Part shown: one piece after another, positions 1 through 10,474 of the stretch
Layout: the number at the start of each line of letters is the position of its first letter
Numbering within the stretch: position 1 is the first letter of the stretch
Assembly: GCA_964404605.1 (NCBI GenBank)
Contig: CAYOKT010000012.1
Location: 1 to 48,199 of the forward strand
Reading direction: 5' to 3'
DNA: 48,199 bases
DNA from: CAYOKT01 sp964404605
Lineage (GTDB): Bacteria > Electryoneota > Electryoneia > Electryoneales > Electryoneaceae
Made by a program: the position numbers and the translations under genes
The notes under the pieces: model-generated
The model's input: the letters and a program-made list of their open reading frames with translations, nothing else
What the model was told of the DNA's origin: nothing
Database searches by the model: none

Positions 1-1124
1 CGCTCCACCATGCTCTCCGTCATGGCGGGGAACAGGGGAAGTGTGATCTCGCGCTCGCAGAACGCCTCCGATCTCGGCAGGGTTTCACGCCGCGCCTCGT
101 CCCCTTCGGAGAACGCCGAAAACGCCGGGATGAACGGGTAGTGCAGGCTGGACTGGATACGCCGGGACTTCAGCTCGCGCTGCGCCGCGTCCCGCGCCTC
201 CCGCGAAGGCGCTACCGCCGCGCACAGGTGGCAGGAACTCGCCCGTGGCCACAGGGGGGCGTCGCGGAAGGCGAGCATCCACCCCCGCTCCTCGAGCGGC
301 GCGAAGCGCTCCCGGTAGGCCTCCATGAGTTTCCTGCGGCGGTCGTTGAACTCCGCCAGCTTGCTGAGTTGCACCCGCCCAAGGGCGGCGCGCAGCTCGT
401 CGATCCGGTAGTTGAACCCGGGCCGGAGCACATCATACGAATAGGCGTGCCCCTTGTGGCGGTCCCAGGTGAGGGTGGTCATCCCGTGGGAGCGCAGCCG
501 GCGTACGCTGTCCGCGAGGGAGTCGTCGCCGGTGGTCACCATGCCCCCCTCCCCGGTGACCATGTTCTTGTTGCTGAAGAAGGAAAAGGCGCCGATGGCT
601 CCCCAGGATCCCATGCCGGCACCCTCCACTTCCGCTCCCACGGCGTGGCAGGCATCTTCGATGAGCGCGATGTCGTGCGCGCGGCAGAGTTCGCGCAGCC
701 GGGTGACATCGGCAGGGAAACCGCCGTAGTGCATCGCCACGACGGCTTTCGTCCTCGAGGTGATGCGCCGCTCGACATCCCCGGGGTCGAGGGTCGGGGT
801 CTCCAGGGCGGTGATGTCGGCGAACACGGGCGCTGCGCCGACCGCGAGGGTCATGTTCGCCGATGCGATGAAGTTCACCGCCGGCTGGATCACCTCGTCC
901 CCCGGCCCGATGTCCAGCGCGAGGAGGGCCAGGTGAAGTCCGGCGGTTCCGCTGGAGACCGCGATGGCGTGGCGGCAGCCGGCCGCCTCGGCGAACTCCT
1001 CCTCGAACGTCTGGACCTGCCCCCCCATGGTGAGCCAGCCGCTCCGAAGAACACCCAGGACCGCTTTGCTCTCGCGCTCGTCGAAGCTGACGTCGCTGAG
1101 GGGGATCTCCCAGTCAATCGACAT
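1..1124 (-). CDS. DegT/DnrJ/EryC1/StrS-family sugar aminotransferase (3' end cut by window edge)
   Basis: PLP-dependent aminotransferase expected to aminate a keto-sugar nucleotide in the cytoplasm. The frame opens with ATG at 1124 and runs off the left edge after 374 codons with no stop. The typical C-terminal LPLFP stretch is already present, so only a few residues are missing. Visible motifs are SSGTAGLHL near residue 60, the IEDACHAVGA cofactor segment, and Lys186 in SNKNMVTGEGG, which should form the PLP Schiff base. The start overlaps the stop of the upstream nucleotidyltransferase by 11 bases, which suggests translational coupling. Because a LegB-like 4,6-dehydratase and a formyltransferase lie just upstream in the same operon, I infer a C4 amination (LegC/PseC-like), but the exact substrate cannot be read from the sequence. 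Confidence 0.9.
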   Translation of the reverse strand, partial: MSIDWEIPLSDVSFDERESKAVLGVLRSGWLTMGGQVQTFEEEFAEAAGCRHAIAVSSGTAGLHLALLALDIGPGDEVIQPAVNFIASANMTLAVGAAPVFADITALETPTLDPGDVERRITSRTKAVVAMHYGGFPADVTRLRELCRAHDIALIEDACHAVGAEVEGAGMGSWGAIGAFSFFSNKNMVTGEGGMVTTGDDSLADSVRRLRSHGMTTLTWDRHKGHAYSYDVLRPGFNYRIDELRAALGRVQLSKLAEFNDRRRKLMEAYRERFAPLEERGWMLAFRDAPLWPRASSCHLCAAVAPSREARDAAQRELKSRRIQSSLHYPFIPAFSAFSEGDEARRETLPRSEAFCEREITLPLFPAMTESMVE

Positions 1125-1845
1125 GGTACAGGGCCTTGTGGGTCTCGAAGAACTCCTGGGCGGCGGCGAAATCATCGTGGTTCCCGATGTCGAGCCAGAG
1201 CCCCTGGTGGTGGTAGACGGCGATCTTCCGCCCGTCGCCCAGCATCTTGAGCAGGAGGGTCGGCAGGTCGAGGTATTCGCCGGGCACGACGTACTCGAGG
1301 GCCGTCGGCTCCATGATGACGACCCCCATTCCCACCATGTACCGCTTCGTCGGCTTCTCCTCGAAGCCGCAGAGCCATCCCTCCTCGTCCTCTTCGATTA
1401 CGCCGAGTTCGATCTTCACCTTTTTTTCGTACACCGCGACGGTGACATCCGCCCCGCGGCGGGCGTGGAAGGCGAGCAGGTCCAGGTAGTCGAGGTCGGT
1501 CAGGATGTCGCCGTTCATCACGATGAAGGTGCTGTCGAGCTTCTCGACGAGCCCCAGCGAGCCGGCGGTCCCGGTCGGCTCCCCTTCATGGACGAAGGTG
1601 AACTCCATCTCCCTCGCCGGCCCCTTCGCCTGGCTCAGGTAGGCCTCGATCAGTCCGCCGAGGTAGCCGAGGGTCAGGGTGATCTTCCGGAATCCCGTCT
1701 TGTACAACTGCCGCAGAAGAATCTCGAGGATCGGCAGTTCGCCCACGGGGACCAGGGGTTTCGGCAGGGAGACGGTGAAGGGCCGCAGGCGGGTGCCCTT
1801 GCCCCCGGCCATGATAACGATGCGCGTATCCTTGACAGGTGTCAT
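1114..1845 (-). CDS. Sugar-1-phosphate nucleotidyltransferase
   Basis: A 243-residue NTP_transferase-fold protein that should couple a sugar-1-phosphate to a nucleoside triphosphate. The N-terminus carries the nucleotide-binding signature MAGGKGTRLRPFT followed by LPKPLVPVGELPI. The catalytic-site NGDI and a metal-binding D near the C-terminus (WLDIGNHDD) are present. The length fits the short family without a C-terminal beta-helix or CBS domains. It sits between the LegB-like dehydratase, whose stop is 6 bases upstream, and the DegT aminotransferase, which overlaps its 3' end. The likely role is activating the hexose or hexosamine that these two then modify. Base specificity (dTTP, GTP, UTP or CTP) is not decidable here. 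Confidence 0.88.
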   Translation of the reverse strand: MTPVKDTRIVIMAGGKGTRLRPFTVSLPKPLVPVGELPILEILLRQLYKTGFRKITLTLGYLGGLIEAYLSQAKGPAREMEFTFVHEGEPTGTAGSLGLVEKLDSTFIVMNGDILTDLDYLDLLAFHARRGADVTVAVYEKKVKIELGVIEEDEEGWLCGFEEKPTKRYMVGMGVVIMEPTALEYVVPGEYLDLPTLLLKMLGDGRKIAVYHHQGLWLDIGNHDDFAAAQEFFETHKALYHVD

Positions 1846-1851
1846 GATGCC

Positions 1852-2832
1852 TCAAACCATGTAGGCGGACGGATCGTACAGGTCCGGGTGTTCGCGGATG
1901 AACCGGGCGGTCTCGGCGATTCCCTCCTCGAGGCTGGAAGCCGGCTCCCAGCCGAGCAGGCGCTTCGCCTTCTCCGGGCTGCACTGGAGCAGGCCGACCT
2001 CGCTCTTTTCCGGGCGGAGGCGCTCCTCGGCGACCTCGAGGGAGGCGTCGCTCCCGGCGATCTCCAGGCACCTTTCGGCCAATTCGCGGATCGAATGATC
2101 CCGGCCCGAGCCGAAGTGAATCGTCTCTCCCTCGATCCCCTCCGTATCGGCGGCGAGAAGAAACGCCTGCACCGTGTCGGCGACGTAATTAAGGTCGCGC
2201 CTCGCCTCGAGGTTGCCGAGGCGAATGGTTTCCGCACCGGCGAGAGCCTGGGCGAGGACAGTCGGAATCACCGCCCGCGCCGACTGCCGCGGGCCGAAGG
2301 TGTTGAACGGCCGCAGGGTGACCACCGGAAGGTCGAAGGAGCGGAAATAACTTTCGGCGAGCTTGTCCGCGCCGATCTTGCTCGCCGAGTAGGGCGACTG
2401 CCCCTGGAGGGGATGTTCCTCGTCGATGGGTGTGTAGAGGGCGGTGCCGTATACTTCGCTCGTCGAGGTGTGGATCATCCGCCTCACGCCGTGTCGGCGG
2501 CAGGCTTCGAGGACATGCAGCGTGCCCCCGATGTTCACGTTGACATAGGAAGCCGGGGCGTGATAGGAGTAGGGAATCCCGATCAGCGCGGCGAGATGGA
2601 AGACGGTGTCGCACCCCTCCACGGCCTCCTCGACCAGCCGGGCGTCCGTGATGTCTCCGAAGAGAATGTCCAGCTTTTCGAACGTCTCCCGCGGGAGCAG
2701 CGACAGGTTACGCGGGTCGGCGGCCGAGTTGTAGCGCACCAGCGCCCGGACCCTGTAACCCTCGGCGACCAGCCTCTCGACGAGGTGGCTGCCGATAAAT
2801 CCCCCGGCGCCCGTGACCAGAACCTTGGTCAT
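1852..2832 (-). CDS. NAD-dependent sugar-nucleotide 4,6-dehydratase, LegB-like (extended SDR)
   Basis: An extended short-chain dehydrogenase of 326 residues. The Rossmann motif VTGAGGFIGSH follows the start directly. The catalytic segment HTSTSEVYG and the YSASK pair (Tyr and Lys) are intact, and the ending ERLRPEKSEVGLLQCS followed by LLGWEP is like LegB-type dehydratases. The frame extends 20 codons further up to a TTG at 2892. I chose ATG at 2832 because a strong GGAGGA ribosome site lies at 2843-2848 and the Rossmann fold begins immediately after. Family knowledge suggests dehydration of a UDP- or GDP-N-acetylglucosamine to a 4-keto-6-deoxy sugar. The adjacent aminotransferase and formyltransferase would then make a 4-formamido sugar. 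That pathway is inferred. Confidence 0.85.
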   Translation of the reverse strand: MTKVLVTGAGGFIGSHLVERLVAEGYRVRALVRYNSAADPRNLSLLPRETFEKLDILFGDITDARLVEEAVEGCDTVFHLAALIGIPYSYHAPASYVNVNIGGTLHVLEACRRHGVRRMIHTSTSEVYGTALYTPIDEEHPLQGQSPYSASKIGADKLAESYFRSFDLPVVTLRPFNTFGPRQSARAVIPTVLAQALAGAETIRLGNLEARRDLNYVADTVQAFLLAADTEGIEGETIHFGSGRDHSIRELAERCLEIAGSDASLEVAEERLRPEKSEVGLLQCSPEKAKRLLGWEPASSLEEGIAETARFIREHPDLYDPSAYMV

Positions 2833-2888
2833 ATCAGCTGAGTCCTCCGCGCTTCTGTTCGGTTGTGCCCGGGGAAACGCGCCGTCGG

Positions 2889-3821
2889 TCAAAGCCCGAG
2901 AGCCTTGATCGTCTCTTCCCGTGAAGAGAAATACTCGCCGGCACGGAACAGTGTATCCGCTCCCTCTTTCTGACGGGTTTCGAGGAGAAGCAGCAACCGG
3001 CCGTCTCCGCAGCAGACCGTGGGCCCCTCCGGGAGAAGGTGCGTGATCTCCCCCGCCTCGGCCTCCAGGGTTAACGAAAGGGGCAGCGCGCGCAGGATGC
3101 GCGTCTCCTCCCCCTCATACAGGCTGACCGCGCCGGGATAGGGCGGGGTGACCGCGCGAACCAGGTTGTAGACCGTTTCCGCGGGCCGGCGCCAGTCGAT
3201 TACGTCGTCCACCGGGCCCCGGCCCCCGAAGTAGGTCGCCTTCGAGGGGTCCTGTTTCACCGGGGCGGTGGTCCCTTTCTCCAACTGTTCGAGCAGCACG
3301 GCGAACAGGCGGGTGCCGACCTCTGTAACGCGTTCGAAAAGCTCTCCGCCCGTCATGAACGGGTCGATGGGAATCTCTTCCTGCAGGAAGATGTCCCCGG
3401 CGTCCGGAGCTTCGACCATCCGGTGGAAGGAGATGCCGGTGGACCGCTCGCCGTTGGCGATCACCCAGGTGACGGGTGTCCGGCCTCGGTAGGCCGGCAG
3501 CAGGGAACCGTGCGCGTTGATCGACGCGATGCGCGGAATCCGCAGAACCTCTTCCGGCAGCATCTTGCGCCAGGAGAGGGAGAAGATCAGGTCCGGCTCC
3601 AGCGAGCGAACCTGCTCCACGAGGGCTTCGCGGTCGATCTTTCCCAGCCGCCGCACCGGGAGTCCGAGCTCCTCCGCGGCCTCGTGGAGAGAGCGGTACC
3701 AGACGTTTTCCCCCTTCGAGGGACCATGGGTGTAAACCTGCACCACATCGTGTCCCCGTTCCACCAGGGTGTGCAGGCAGTTCACCGCCAGGTTGTGGTT
3801 GCCGAAGAGGACGACTCGCAT
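2889..3821 (-). CDS. Sugar N-formyltransferase (formyl_trans_N family)
   Basis: A 310-residue formyltransferase that should move a formyl group from N10-formyltetrahydrofolate to an amine. The catalytic triad of the fold is visible: Asn102 and His104 in INAHGSLLPAYRG and Asp140 in EAPDAGDI. The C-terminal part resembles the ArnA/Fmt C-domain (VDDVIDWRRPAETVYNLVRA). True Fmt acts on Met-tRNA, but the placement in a nucleotide-sugar operon, between a glycosyltransferase and a 4,6-dehydratase, argues for an amino-sugar substrate as in ArnA, WlaRD or VioF. ATG at 3821 is preceded by AAAAGGA. A housekeeping Fmt role is possible but unlikely in this setting. Confidence 0.85.
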   Translation of the reverse strand: MRVVLFGNHNLAVNCLHTLVERGHDVVQVYTHGPSKGENVWYRSLHEAAEELGLPVRRLGKIDREALVEQVRSLEPDLIFSLSWRKMLPEEVLRIPRIASINAHGSLLPAYRGRTPVTWVIANGERSTGISFHRMVEAPDAGDIFLQEEIPIDPFMTGGELFERVTEVGTRLFAVLLEQLEKGTTAPVKQDPSKATYFGGRGPVDDVIDWRRPAETVYNLVRAVTPPYPGAVSLYEGEETRILRALPLSLTLEAEAGEITHLLPEGPTVCCGDGRLLLLLETRQKEGADTLFRAGEYFSSREETIKALGL

Positions 3822-3887
3822 TTTCCTTTTCCGTGCTCCCCGCCGCCCTTCGCCGGGTGGACAGGCGTGTTCATCCGGGGACGAGTG

Positions 3888-5147
3888 TCAACCGCGTTCC
3901 GCCAGGGCGCGGTATTCGCGGATGTAGTCCTCGATGACATACGACCAGCCGTACCGCCGCCGCGCCCTCTCCAGCGGGAGGGGGCGGACCGGTTCGCCGT
4001 CGAGTATCCCCTGCAACACCCCTGTCCAGGCGGCGTAGTCTTTTCGACCCACGACAACGCCGCAACCCTCCTGCGCAAGGTACTCCTGGACATGGCCGGA
4101 ATCGGTGGTGAGGATGGGGGTCTCCATCAACGCCGCCTGCATGGCGGAGATCGGGCCGCCCTCCTGCATCGAGGAGTTTACGAAAACGTCCGCGGCGGAG
4201 TACAGCAGTTTCAATTCGTTCCGGGGCACATACCCGGCGAAACGGACCTTCCCCTCGCGCAGCAAAGGTTCCGCCAACCGCCGGAGAAACGCTTCGTACT
4301 CACGTGTGCCGTGTCCCGCGAGGAACAGCACCCAGGGCCGTTCGCTCCTCACCCGCCGTAAAGATACGATCAGGCGGTCAATTTGCTTCAGGCCGGTGAG
4401 CCGTGAAACGGAGAGAAACACGAACGTCTCTTCCGCGATCCCCAGTTTTCGCTTCGCCTCGGCCCGTGTACACTCGCGCGACCAGTCTTCGTGGTCCGAT
4501 CCGACGAGAACCCGCTTCACCTCTCCGCGGTAGGAGAGCCGCAGGATCCGGGGGTGCCTCCGGTAAGTGTAGAAGATGGTATCGACCCGGCGGCAGAGGT
4601 GTGACCACCGGCAATGGTCGGCGACATCCCAGAGGTAAGCGGGGAGATTCCTTTTTTTTCGGAACAGGCCCGACAGGGGCAGGGACATGGTGCCGACATC
4701 CTGCAGGATAATGGGACAGGGGAGCCGCTCGCGGAGGAGCGAGAAGAGAAACGGCAGGTTGCCGTGGTTCAGGTGGAGAATGCAGCGGCCACTGGAAGCT
4801 GCCGCCCGGGCCGCCTTGACGATCGCCGGGGAGAGGGTGTAGCTGCGCCGCTTCAGGCCGTAAAAGCCGTCCCTTTCCACCGCGGGGAAGTTCTTGTGCA
4901 GCACCCCGGTGGGCAGCTCCGCCTCGTAGATCCGGTCGGCGCGGGTATCCGGCTGCCACACCTCGTAGGTGAAACCGCCGTCGGCCCTCAAGAGGTGCTC
5001 GCCGATCTGGTCCGCCCAATCCTCAAAGGATATTCCAACCCAGGATCCGTCAGGGGTGTCCCAGTGAAAACGGGGACGGGGCTGGTTTTCATGCTCCCGG
5101 TAGGCGGGGGGATGCGGCATGATGTTGATGATTCTGATCTTGCTCAC
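3888..5147 (-). CDS. Glycosyltransferase, GT4-like (GT-B fold)
   Basis: A 419-residue GT-B glycosyltransferase. The C-terminal half carries the donor-binding signature of family 4: FLSVSRLTGLKQIDRLI, then FAGYVPRNELKLLYSAADVFVNSS, and an E-x7-E-like segment in QEGGPISAMQAALMETPIL. The N-terminal acceptor domain is less conserved and has no signal peptide or membrane span, so the enzyme should work at the cytoplasmic face of the inner membrane. The start is a GTG at 5147 with only a weak GGAA upstream; there is no better in-frame choice before the conserved region. It is the only glycosyltransferase recognised in the eleven-gene operon, so most of the polymer's transferases must lie elsewhere. 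Donor and acceptor cannot be assigned. Confidence 0.85.
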   Translation of the reverse strand: MSKIRIINIMPHPPAYREHENQPRPRFHWDTPDGSWVGISFEDWADQIGEHLLRADGGFTYEVWQPDTRADRIYEAELPTGVLHKNFPAVERDGFYGLKRRSYTLSPAIVKAARAAASSGRCILHLNHGNLPFLFSLLRERLPCPIILQDVGTMSLPLSGLFRKKRNLPAYLWDVADHCRWSHLCRRVDTIFYTYRRHPRILRLSYRGEVKRVLVGSDHEDWSRECTRAEAKRKLGIAEETFVFLSVSRLTGLKQIDRLIVSLRRVRSERPWVLFLAGHGTREYEAFLRRLAEPLLREGKVRFAGYVPRNELKLLYSAADVFVNSSMQEGGPISAMQAALMETPILTTDSGHVQEYLAQEGCGVVVGRKDYAAWTGVLQGILDGEPVRPLPLERARRRYGWSYVIEDYIREYRALAERG

Positions 5148-5211
5148 TTCCAGGGCCCGGCAGATGGTTGTACGAGGGACGCGGCAGCAACCTCGCGGAG
5201 AACCACGCTGG

Positions 5212-6879
<1,668 letters not shown>

Positions 6880-6988
6880 CCGTTTTCCCTTTTCGCGGGG
6901 CGAGAGACGAGGAGTGGGCCCCCTTTTCCCTCTCGCTCCAACTCGTTGTTCTATCAACGACAACGCCGGCGTGGTCCCGGCGTCTATC

Positions 6989-8575
6989 TTATAAATCGTT
7001 CCACCGTCCGACCCAGTGGAGGGCGACATCCAGCATGATCCGGAATTGCCGTTCGTTCCGTCCCTCGACATTGTCCCGGTTCCGGAACCAGGTCGCCCCG
7101 GTTTGCAGGCCGAGGGACACAACCGGGTCGGGAACATAGCGAAATCCCACCTCGGTTGTCAGGCTGCGCTGCACGGGAGGCGCCGGGAAAGGGTCCTTGT
7201 GCGCGGGGAACGGCATGTTCAGGTTCCGGTTGCCGGATCGCTGCGCCGACGCCCGCCACCGAAAGGTCCATCGTGATCCGCTCCAGTAAGACCCGTCAAA
7301 GGTAAACGCCTCGACGCCCGTCTCGGGGTACCCGAGGCTTTTCCCCCGCACGATGAGGTTTTCCCACGTGCGGAACGAAAGGTAGGTATCGTTCCACACG
7401 CGGACATACACGAGCCGTGTGAAGAGCCCGGGGAGAAGCAGGTCGGCCGCCTGCAACGTGGCCTGCACGCCCAGCCGGTCGGGGTAGATATCACGCCCTG
7501 AGGTCGTGTCTTCGGTGTCGTTGTTGATCACGAAATCGTCGAGGAGGAGCTGGAGGATCGCCGCGGTCCGGGCCGAGGGCTTCACGTAGATGTCCAGCGA
7601 ATAGAACGCGTTGCCCTGGACCCCGTCGTTCCGCTGCGAGCCGTAATAGTTGTTCAACGGGTTGAGGAACTGGAGATAGGGATCCACCCCGTCGCCGCCG
7701 TAGAGAAACGCCTCCGAGAACGCCGCCTGGAGCCACGGGGCGACGACGAAGTCGAGCCGGTGAACGGCGAGGTAGCGGGTCGCGGTGATCGTGGTGTCGG
7801 GGAGGTTCTGCGTGTCCACCGCGCCCTCCATGTCGTCCAGGCGGGTGAACAACCAGCTCAGCGCGAGGCGCCGCGAGGCGACCTCCAGCCCCACGTGGTC
7901 GTAGCTGTACGGGTGGTCCGACAACAGCAGGCCGGGCGATTCCGGCGCCCCCCAGTTGCGTTTCATCCTGCCGAGGAAGAAGCGCAGGGGACGAAGCTCC
8001 AGGGCGAGGTAGGCATCCTCGACACGGGCGTAGATCCAGTCGGACTCCGAGACATCCCCCGGGTACAGCGGGTCATCGATGAACGCGCGGTTCATGGCGA
8101 CACGCAGCCCCGCCGCCGTCCGGGGCATCGTCAGCACGCCGCCCCAGTCGTAACGGTAATGGTTCACGGGGCTGCCGTCCCCGGCGAGGAGGGTGTCGCA
8201 AAAGTTCACTTCCGGCGCGAACGAAGCGTTTCCCTGCTCCACCGCCGGGAGCAGGGGATCGAGGTCGTAGCGGGCCAGCCGCGCCCAGTGGGCGAGGCGG
8301 GGAGAAGCGCCGGCCTTTTCCAGGCCCGGAAGAACCTCGCGTGCCAGGTAGGGCTGGCGGAGGATGAAACGCGGCTCCACATCGCCCCGGGTGATCAGGT
8401 AGGTCAGCAGGCTTGCGTTGCGCCCTCCGACAGGCACGTAGGATGGGGGCGGGTCGCCGGCCGCCGGGGCCGAGGCGCAGAGAACCAGCGCGAGGGCGAG
8501 TAGCCCCCCCGGCCGCGGCAACAGGCGCCGCGCCACGCGGCGCGCGTTCCGGTTCGGCCCATGACATTCCATCAT
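6989..8575 (-). CDS. Wzi-like capsule assembly outer-membrane protein
   Basis: A roughly 528-residue secreted beta-barrel protein resembling the Caps_assemb_Wzi family, which helps anchor or organise capsule at the cell surface. After a basic N-terminus there is a hydrophobic signal segment (LLALALVLCASAPAAG). Then come YVPVGGRNASLLTYLI, GRMKRNWGAPESPGLLLSD and LDFVVAPWLQAAFSEAFLYG, a pattern typical of Wzi-like proteins, with many alternating aromatic/polar strands and a last strand ending in WNDL. ATG codons at 8575 and 8572 both follow GAGG closely; a GTG at 8617 is an alternative but adds a poor leader. It lies inside the sugar-nucleotide operon and complements Wza and Wzc at 14223-17561. 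The family call comes from pattern memory, not a search. Confidence 0.75.
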   Translation of the reverse strand: MMECHGPNRNARRVARRLLPRPGGLLALALVLCASAPAAGDPPPSYVPVGGRNASLLTYLITRGDVEPRFILRQPYLAREVLPGLEKAGASPRLAHWARLARYDLDPLLPAVEQGNASFAPEVNFCDTLLAGDGSPVNHYRYDWGGVLTMPRTAAGLRVAMNRAFIDDPLYPGDVSESDWIYARVEDAYLALELRPLRFFLGRMKRNWGAPESPGLLLSDHPYSYDHVGLEVASRRLALSWLFTRLDDMEGAVDTQNLPDTTITATRYLAVHRLDFVVAPWLQAAFSEAFLYGGDGVDPYLQFLNPLNNYYGSQRNDGVQGNAFYSLDIYVKPSARTAAILQLLLDDFVINNDTEDTTSGRDIYPDRLGVQATLQAADLLLPGLFTRLVYVRVWNDTYLSFRTWENLIVRGKSLGYPETGVEAFTFDGSYWSGSRWTFRWRASAQRSGNRNLNMPFPAHKDPFPAPPVQRSLTTEVGFRYVPDPVVSLGLQTGATWFRNRDNVEGRNERQFRIMLDVALHWVGRWNDL

Positions 8576-8650
8576 CGCCTCACGTCCGCCGGGACCGGAC
8601 AGGGGCGGCGCGTTCACCTCTTCCGGTCTCCCCGGAAGAAACCCGCCGCC

Positions 8651-9790
8651 TCATCGTGGACGGAACTCCCGGATCGCCTCGACCACATAGTCGCACTCCT
8701 CGTCGGTCATGTCGGCGTAGAGAGGCAGCGTCAGGATGCGATCGTAGAGCTCCAGCGTGTGGGGGACCGCCTCCTTGTGATCGGCGAACAGAGGATGCAG
8801 CGTGAGGGGCGTGTAGTGGACGCTCGTTGCAATCCCGTGATGTTTCAGGTGAACGATCAGCTCGTCCCGATGTTCGCTGCGCACCCCGAAGAGCCAGTAT
8901 GCACCGTGCTCGAGGTTGTCGTAGGGCAGCAGCGGCTCGACATACGGGCAGTCCGCCAGGCCCGCGATGTAGCGCCGGATGATCTGCGAGCGCCGGGCGT
9001 TCATCCGGTCCAGCTTTTTGAGCTGGGCGAGGCCGATGGCGGCCATCAGGTCGTTCATGTTGTACTTGAACCCGGCCGTGGCGATCTCGTAGTACCAGTG
9101 GCGCGCGTCCTCGTCATCGCCCGCGGTGTACCCCCTGACGCGGCGCCAGGTGTCCTTGTCGATCCCCACCCAGCGTATGGCCCGCAGTGGTTCGAGAAGG
9201 TCCGGATCGCCCGCGGAGAGCATGCCGCCGTCGCCGGTGGTCATCGCCTTCTTCTCCTCGAAACTGAAGCAGCCGATGTCCCCCCAGGTACCCAGTTTGC
9301 GGCCGTGATAGCTTCCCCCGGCGCAGTGAGCGCAATCCTCGATCACCTTCAGGTTGTGGTCGCGCGCGATCTCCATCAGCGGCTCCATCGGAACCGGCTG
9401 GCCGCCGAAGTGTACGGGGATCACCGCCGCACAGTCCTTGTCGATTTTCCGCTCGAGGTCCTCGAGGTCGAGACCCAGGGTTCCCGGGTCCGCATCGACG
9501 AAGACGACGTCGAGGCGCTGGTGGAGGGCGACCACCGCCGTGGAGATGAAGGTCATTGCGGGGACGAGCACCTTCTTGCCGGCGGGGAAATGGAACGCGG
9601 CGAGGGCGAGCTGCAACGCCGCCGTGCCGGAGTTGAGGCCGACGGAGGCTTTCGCGCCGAGGTATTCGGTCCACTCCGCCTCGAAACGCCGGACCAGGGG
9701 GCCCAACCCCAGCCATGCGCGGTCGAAAACGTCGCGCACGTTGGCCAGCTCCTCTTCCCCCACGCTCGGTTTGAACAGGCGAACGTTCAT
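8651..9790 (-). CDS. DegT/DnrJ/EryC1/StrS-family aminotransferase
   Basis: A complete 379-residue PLP-dependent sugar aminotransferase. Motifs in order are NSGTAALQLAL near residue 54, VIPVHFGGQPVPM, the cofactor-contacting VIEDCAHCAGG, the PLP lysine in CFSFEEKKAMTTGDGG, and the C-terminal VHYTPLTLHPLF and LPLYADMT segments. The start at 9790 has a strong ribosome site (AAGGAG, about six bases away). The RmlC-like epimerase ends 31 bases upstream, and the two sit with the SDR and rfbF, so this enzyme probably aminates the product of the CDP-sugar branch. Position on the sugar and stereochemistry are unknown. It is clearly distinct from the DegT copies at 1-1124 and 42679-43860, as shown by its different PLP-lysine context. 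Confidence 0.92.
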   Translation of the reverse strand: MNVRLFKPSVGEEELANVRDVFDRAWLGLGPLVRRFEAEWTEYLGAKASVGLNSGTAALQLALAAFHFPAGKKVLVPAMTFISTAVVALHQRLDVVFVDADPGTLGLDLEDLERKIDKDCAAVIPVHFGGQPVPMEPLMEIARDHNLKVIEDCAHCAGGSYHGRKLGTWGDIGCFSFEEKKAMTTGDGGMLSAGDPDLLEPLRAIRWVGIDKDTWRRVRGYTAGDDEDARHWYYEIATAGFKYNMNDLMAAIGLAQLKKLDRMNARRSQIIRRYIAGLADCPYVEPLLPYDNLEHGAYWLFGVRSEHRDELIVHLKHHGIATSVHYTPLTLHPLFADHKEAVPHTLELYDRILTLPLYADMTDEECDYVVEAIREFRPR

Positions 9791-9820
9791 CGAATCTCCT
9801 TACAGTCTGATTGCGGAGCC

Positions 9821-10372
9821 TCAGCGGAACGGCGTCTCGAAGCGGTCCCAGGTCGGCCAACGGGCATCCTTTTCGGAAACCAGAGGCATCGTCTCGACCG
9901 GCCAGGGGATGTTCAGGGTCGGGTCGTTCCACAACAGCCCCCCTTCGGCGTCCGGTGCATAGACGGCGTCCACCTTGTACGACACGATGCTCTCCCCGCT
10001 CAGGGTGAGGTAGGCATGGGCGCATCCCCGGGGAATGTAGACCATGTTTTGCGCCTCCCCGGACAGCTCGACCATGGCATATCGCCCGTAGGTGGGCGAG
10101 CTCCGGCGGATGTCGACGAAAACATCGAGCACGCGCCCGACGACGGCGCGGACGAGCTTGGTTTCGGCGTGCGGGGGCGCCTGGAAGTGGAACCCGCGCA
10201 GGATGCCGGCCCGGTGGTTCCCCGACTGGTTCTCCTGCGGCCACTCGGTCTGCAGGCCGTGCTCGGCGAAGAGCTCCCGGTCGTAGGTGCGCATGAAGTA
10301 GCCGCGGGCATCGCGGATCGGGCTGGGGAGGATCTCGAACGCCCCCTCGATTTCAAGCGGTTTGATCTCCAT
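9821..10372 (-). CDS. RmlC-like sugar-nucleotide 3,5-epimerase
   Basis: A 183-residue cupin of the dTDP-4-dehydrorhamnose 3,5-epimerase family. It has the diagnostic ILRGFHFQAPP (active-site His in RGFHFQ), KLVRAVVGRVLDVFVDIRRSSPTYG, IPRGCAHAYLTLSGES and LLWNDPTLNIPWP segments, all in the expected order and at normal family length. The start at 10372 follows GAGGAAGA. Neighbouring rfbF makes CDP-glucose rather than dTDP-glucose, and no RmlA, RmlB or RmlD is present in the window. The substrate may therefore be a 4-keto CDP-sugar, as for RmlC relatives in CDP-sugar pathways. The nucleotide preference is an inference from context. Confidence 0.9.
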   Translation of the reverse strand: MEIKPLEIEGAFEILPSPIRDARGYFMRTYDRELFAEHGLQTEWPQENQSGNHRAGILRGFHFQAPPHAETKLVRAVVGRVLDVFVDIRRSSPTYGRYAMVELSGEAQNMVYIPRGCAHAYLTLSGESIVSYKVDAVYAPDAEGGLLWNDPTLNIPWPVETMPLVSEKDARWPTWDRFETPFR

Positions 10373-10474
10373 TCTTCCTCGAAAGGCGGTTCGCCGCCAG
10401 CCCTTCCGTTTCGGACCGGCCGCGGTTGTTGACTGGTCGTCGGGTCTCTCCGGGCGCTGGCGCCGCGGCGAGAT

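Noticed and set aside
964..2841. 625-codon plus-strand open frame antisense to the nucleotidyltransferase and LegB-like genes
   Set aside because: No domain-like pattern, Arg/Gly/Asp-rich composition typical of antisense frames in GC-rich DNA; the minus-strand genes are clearly real.
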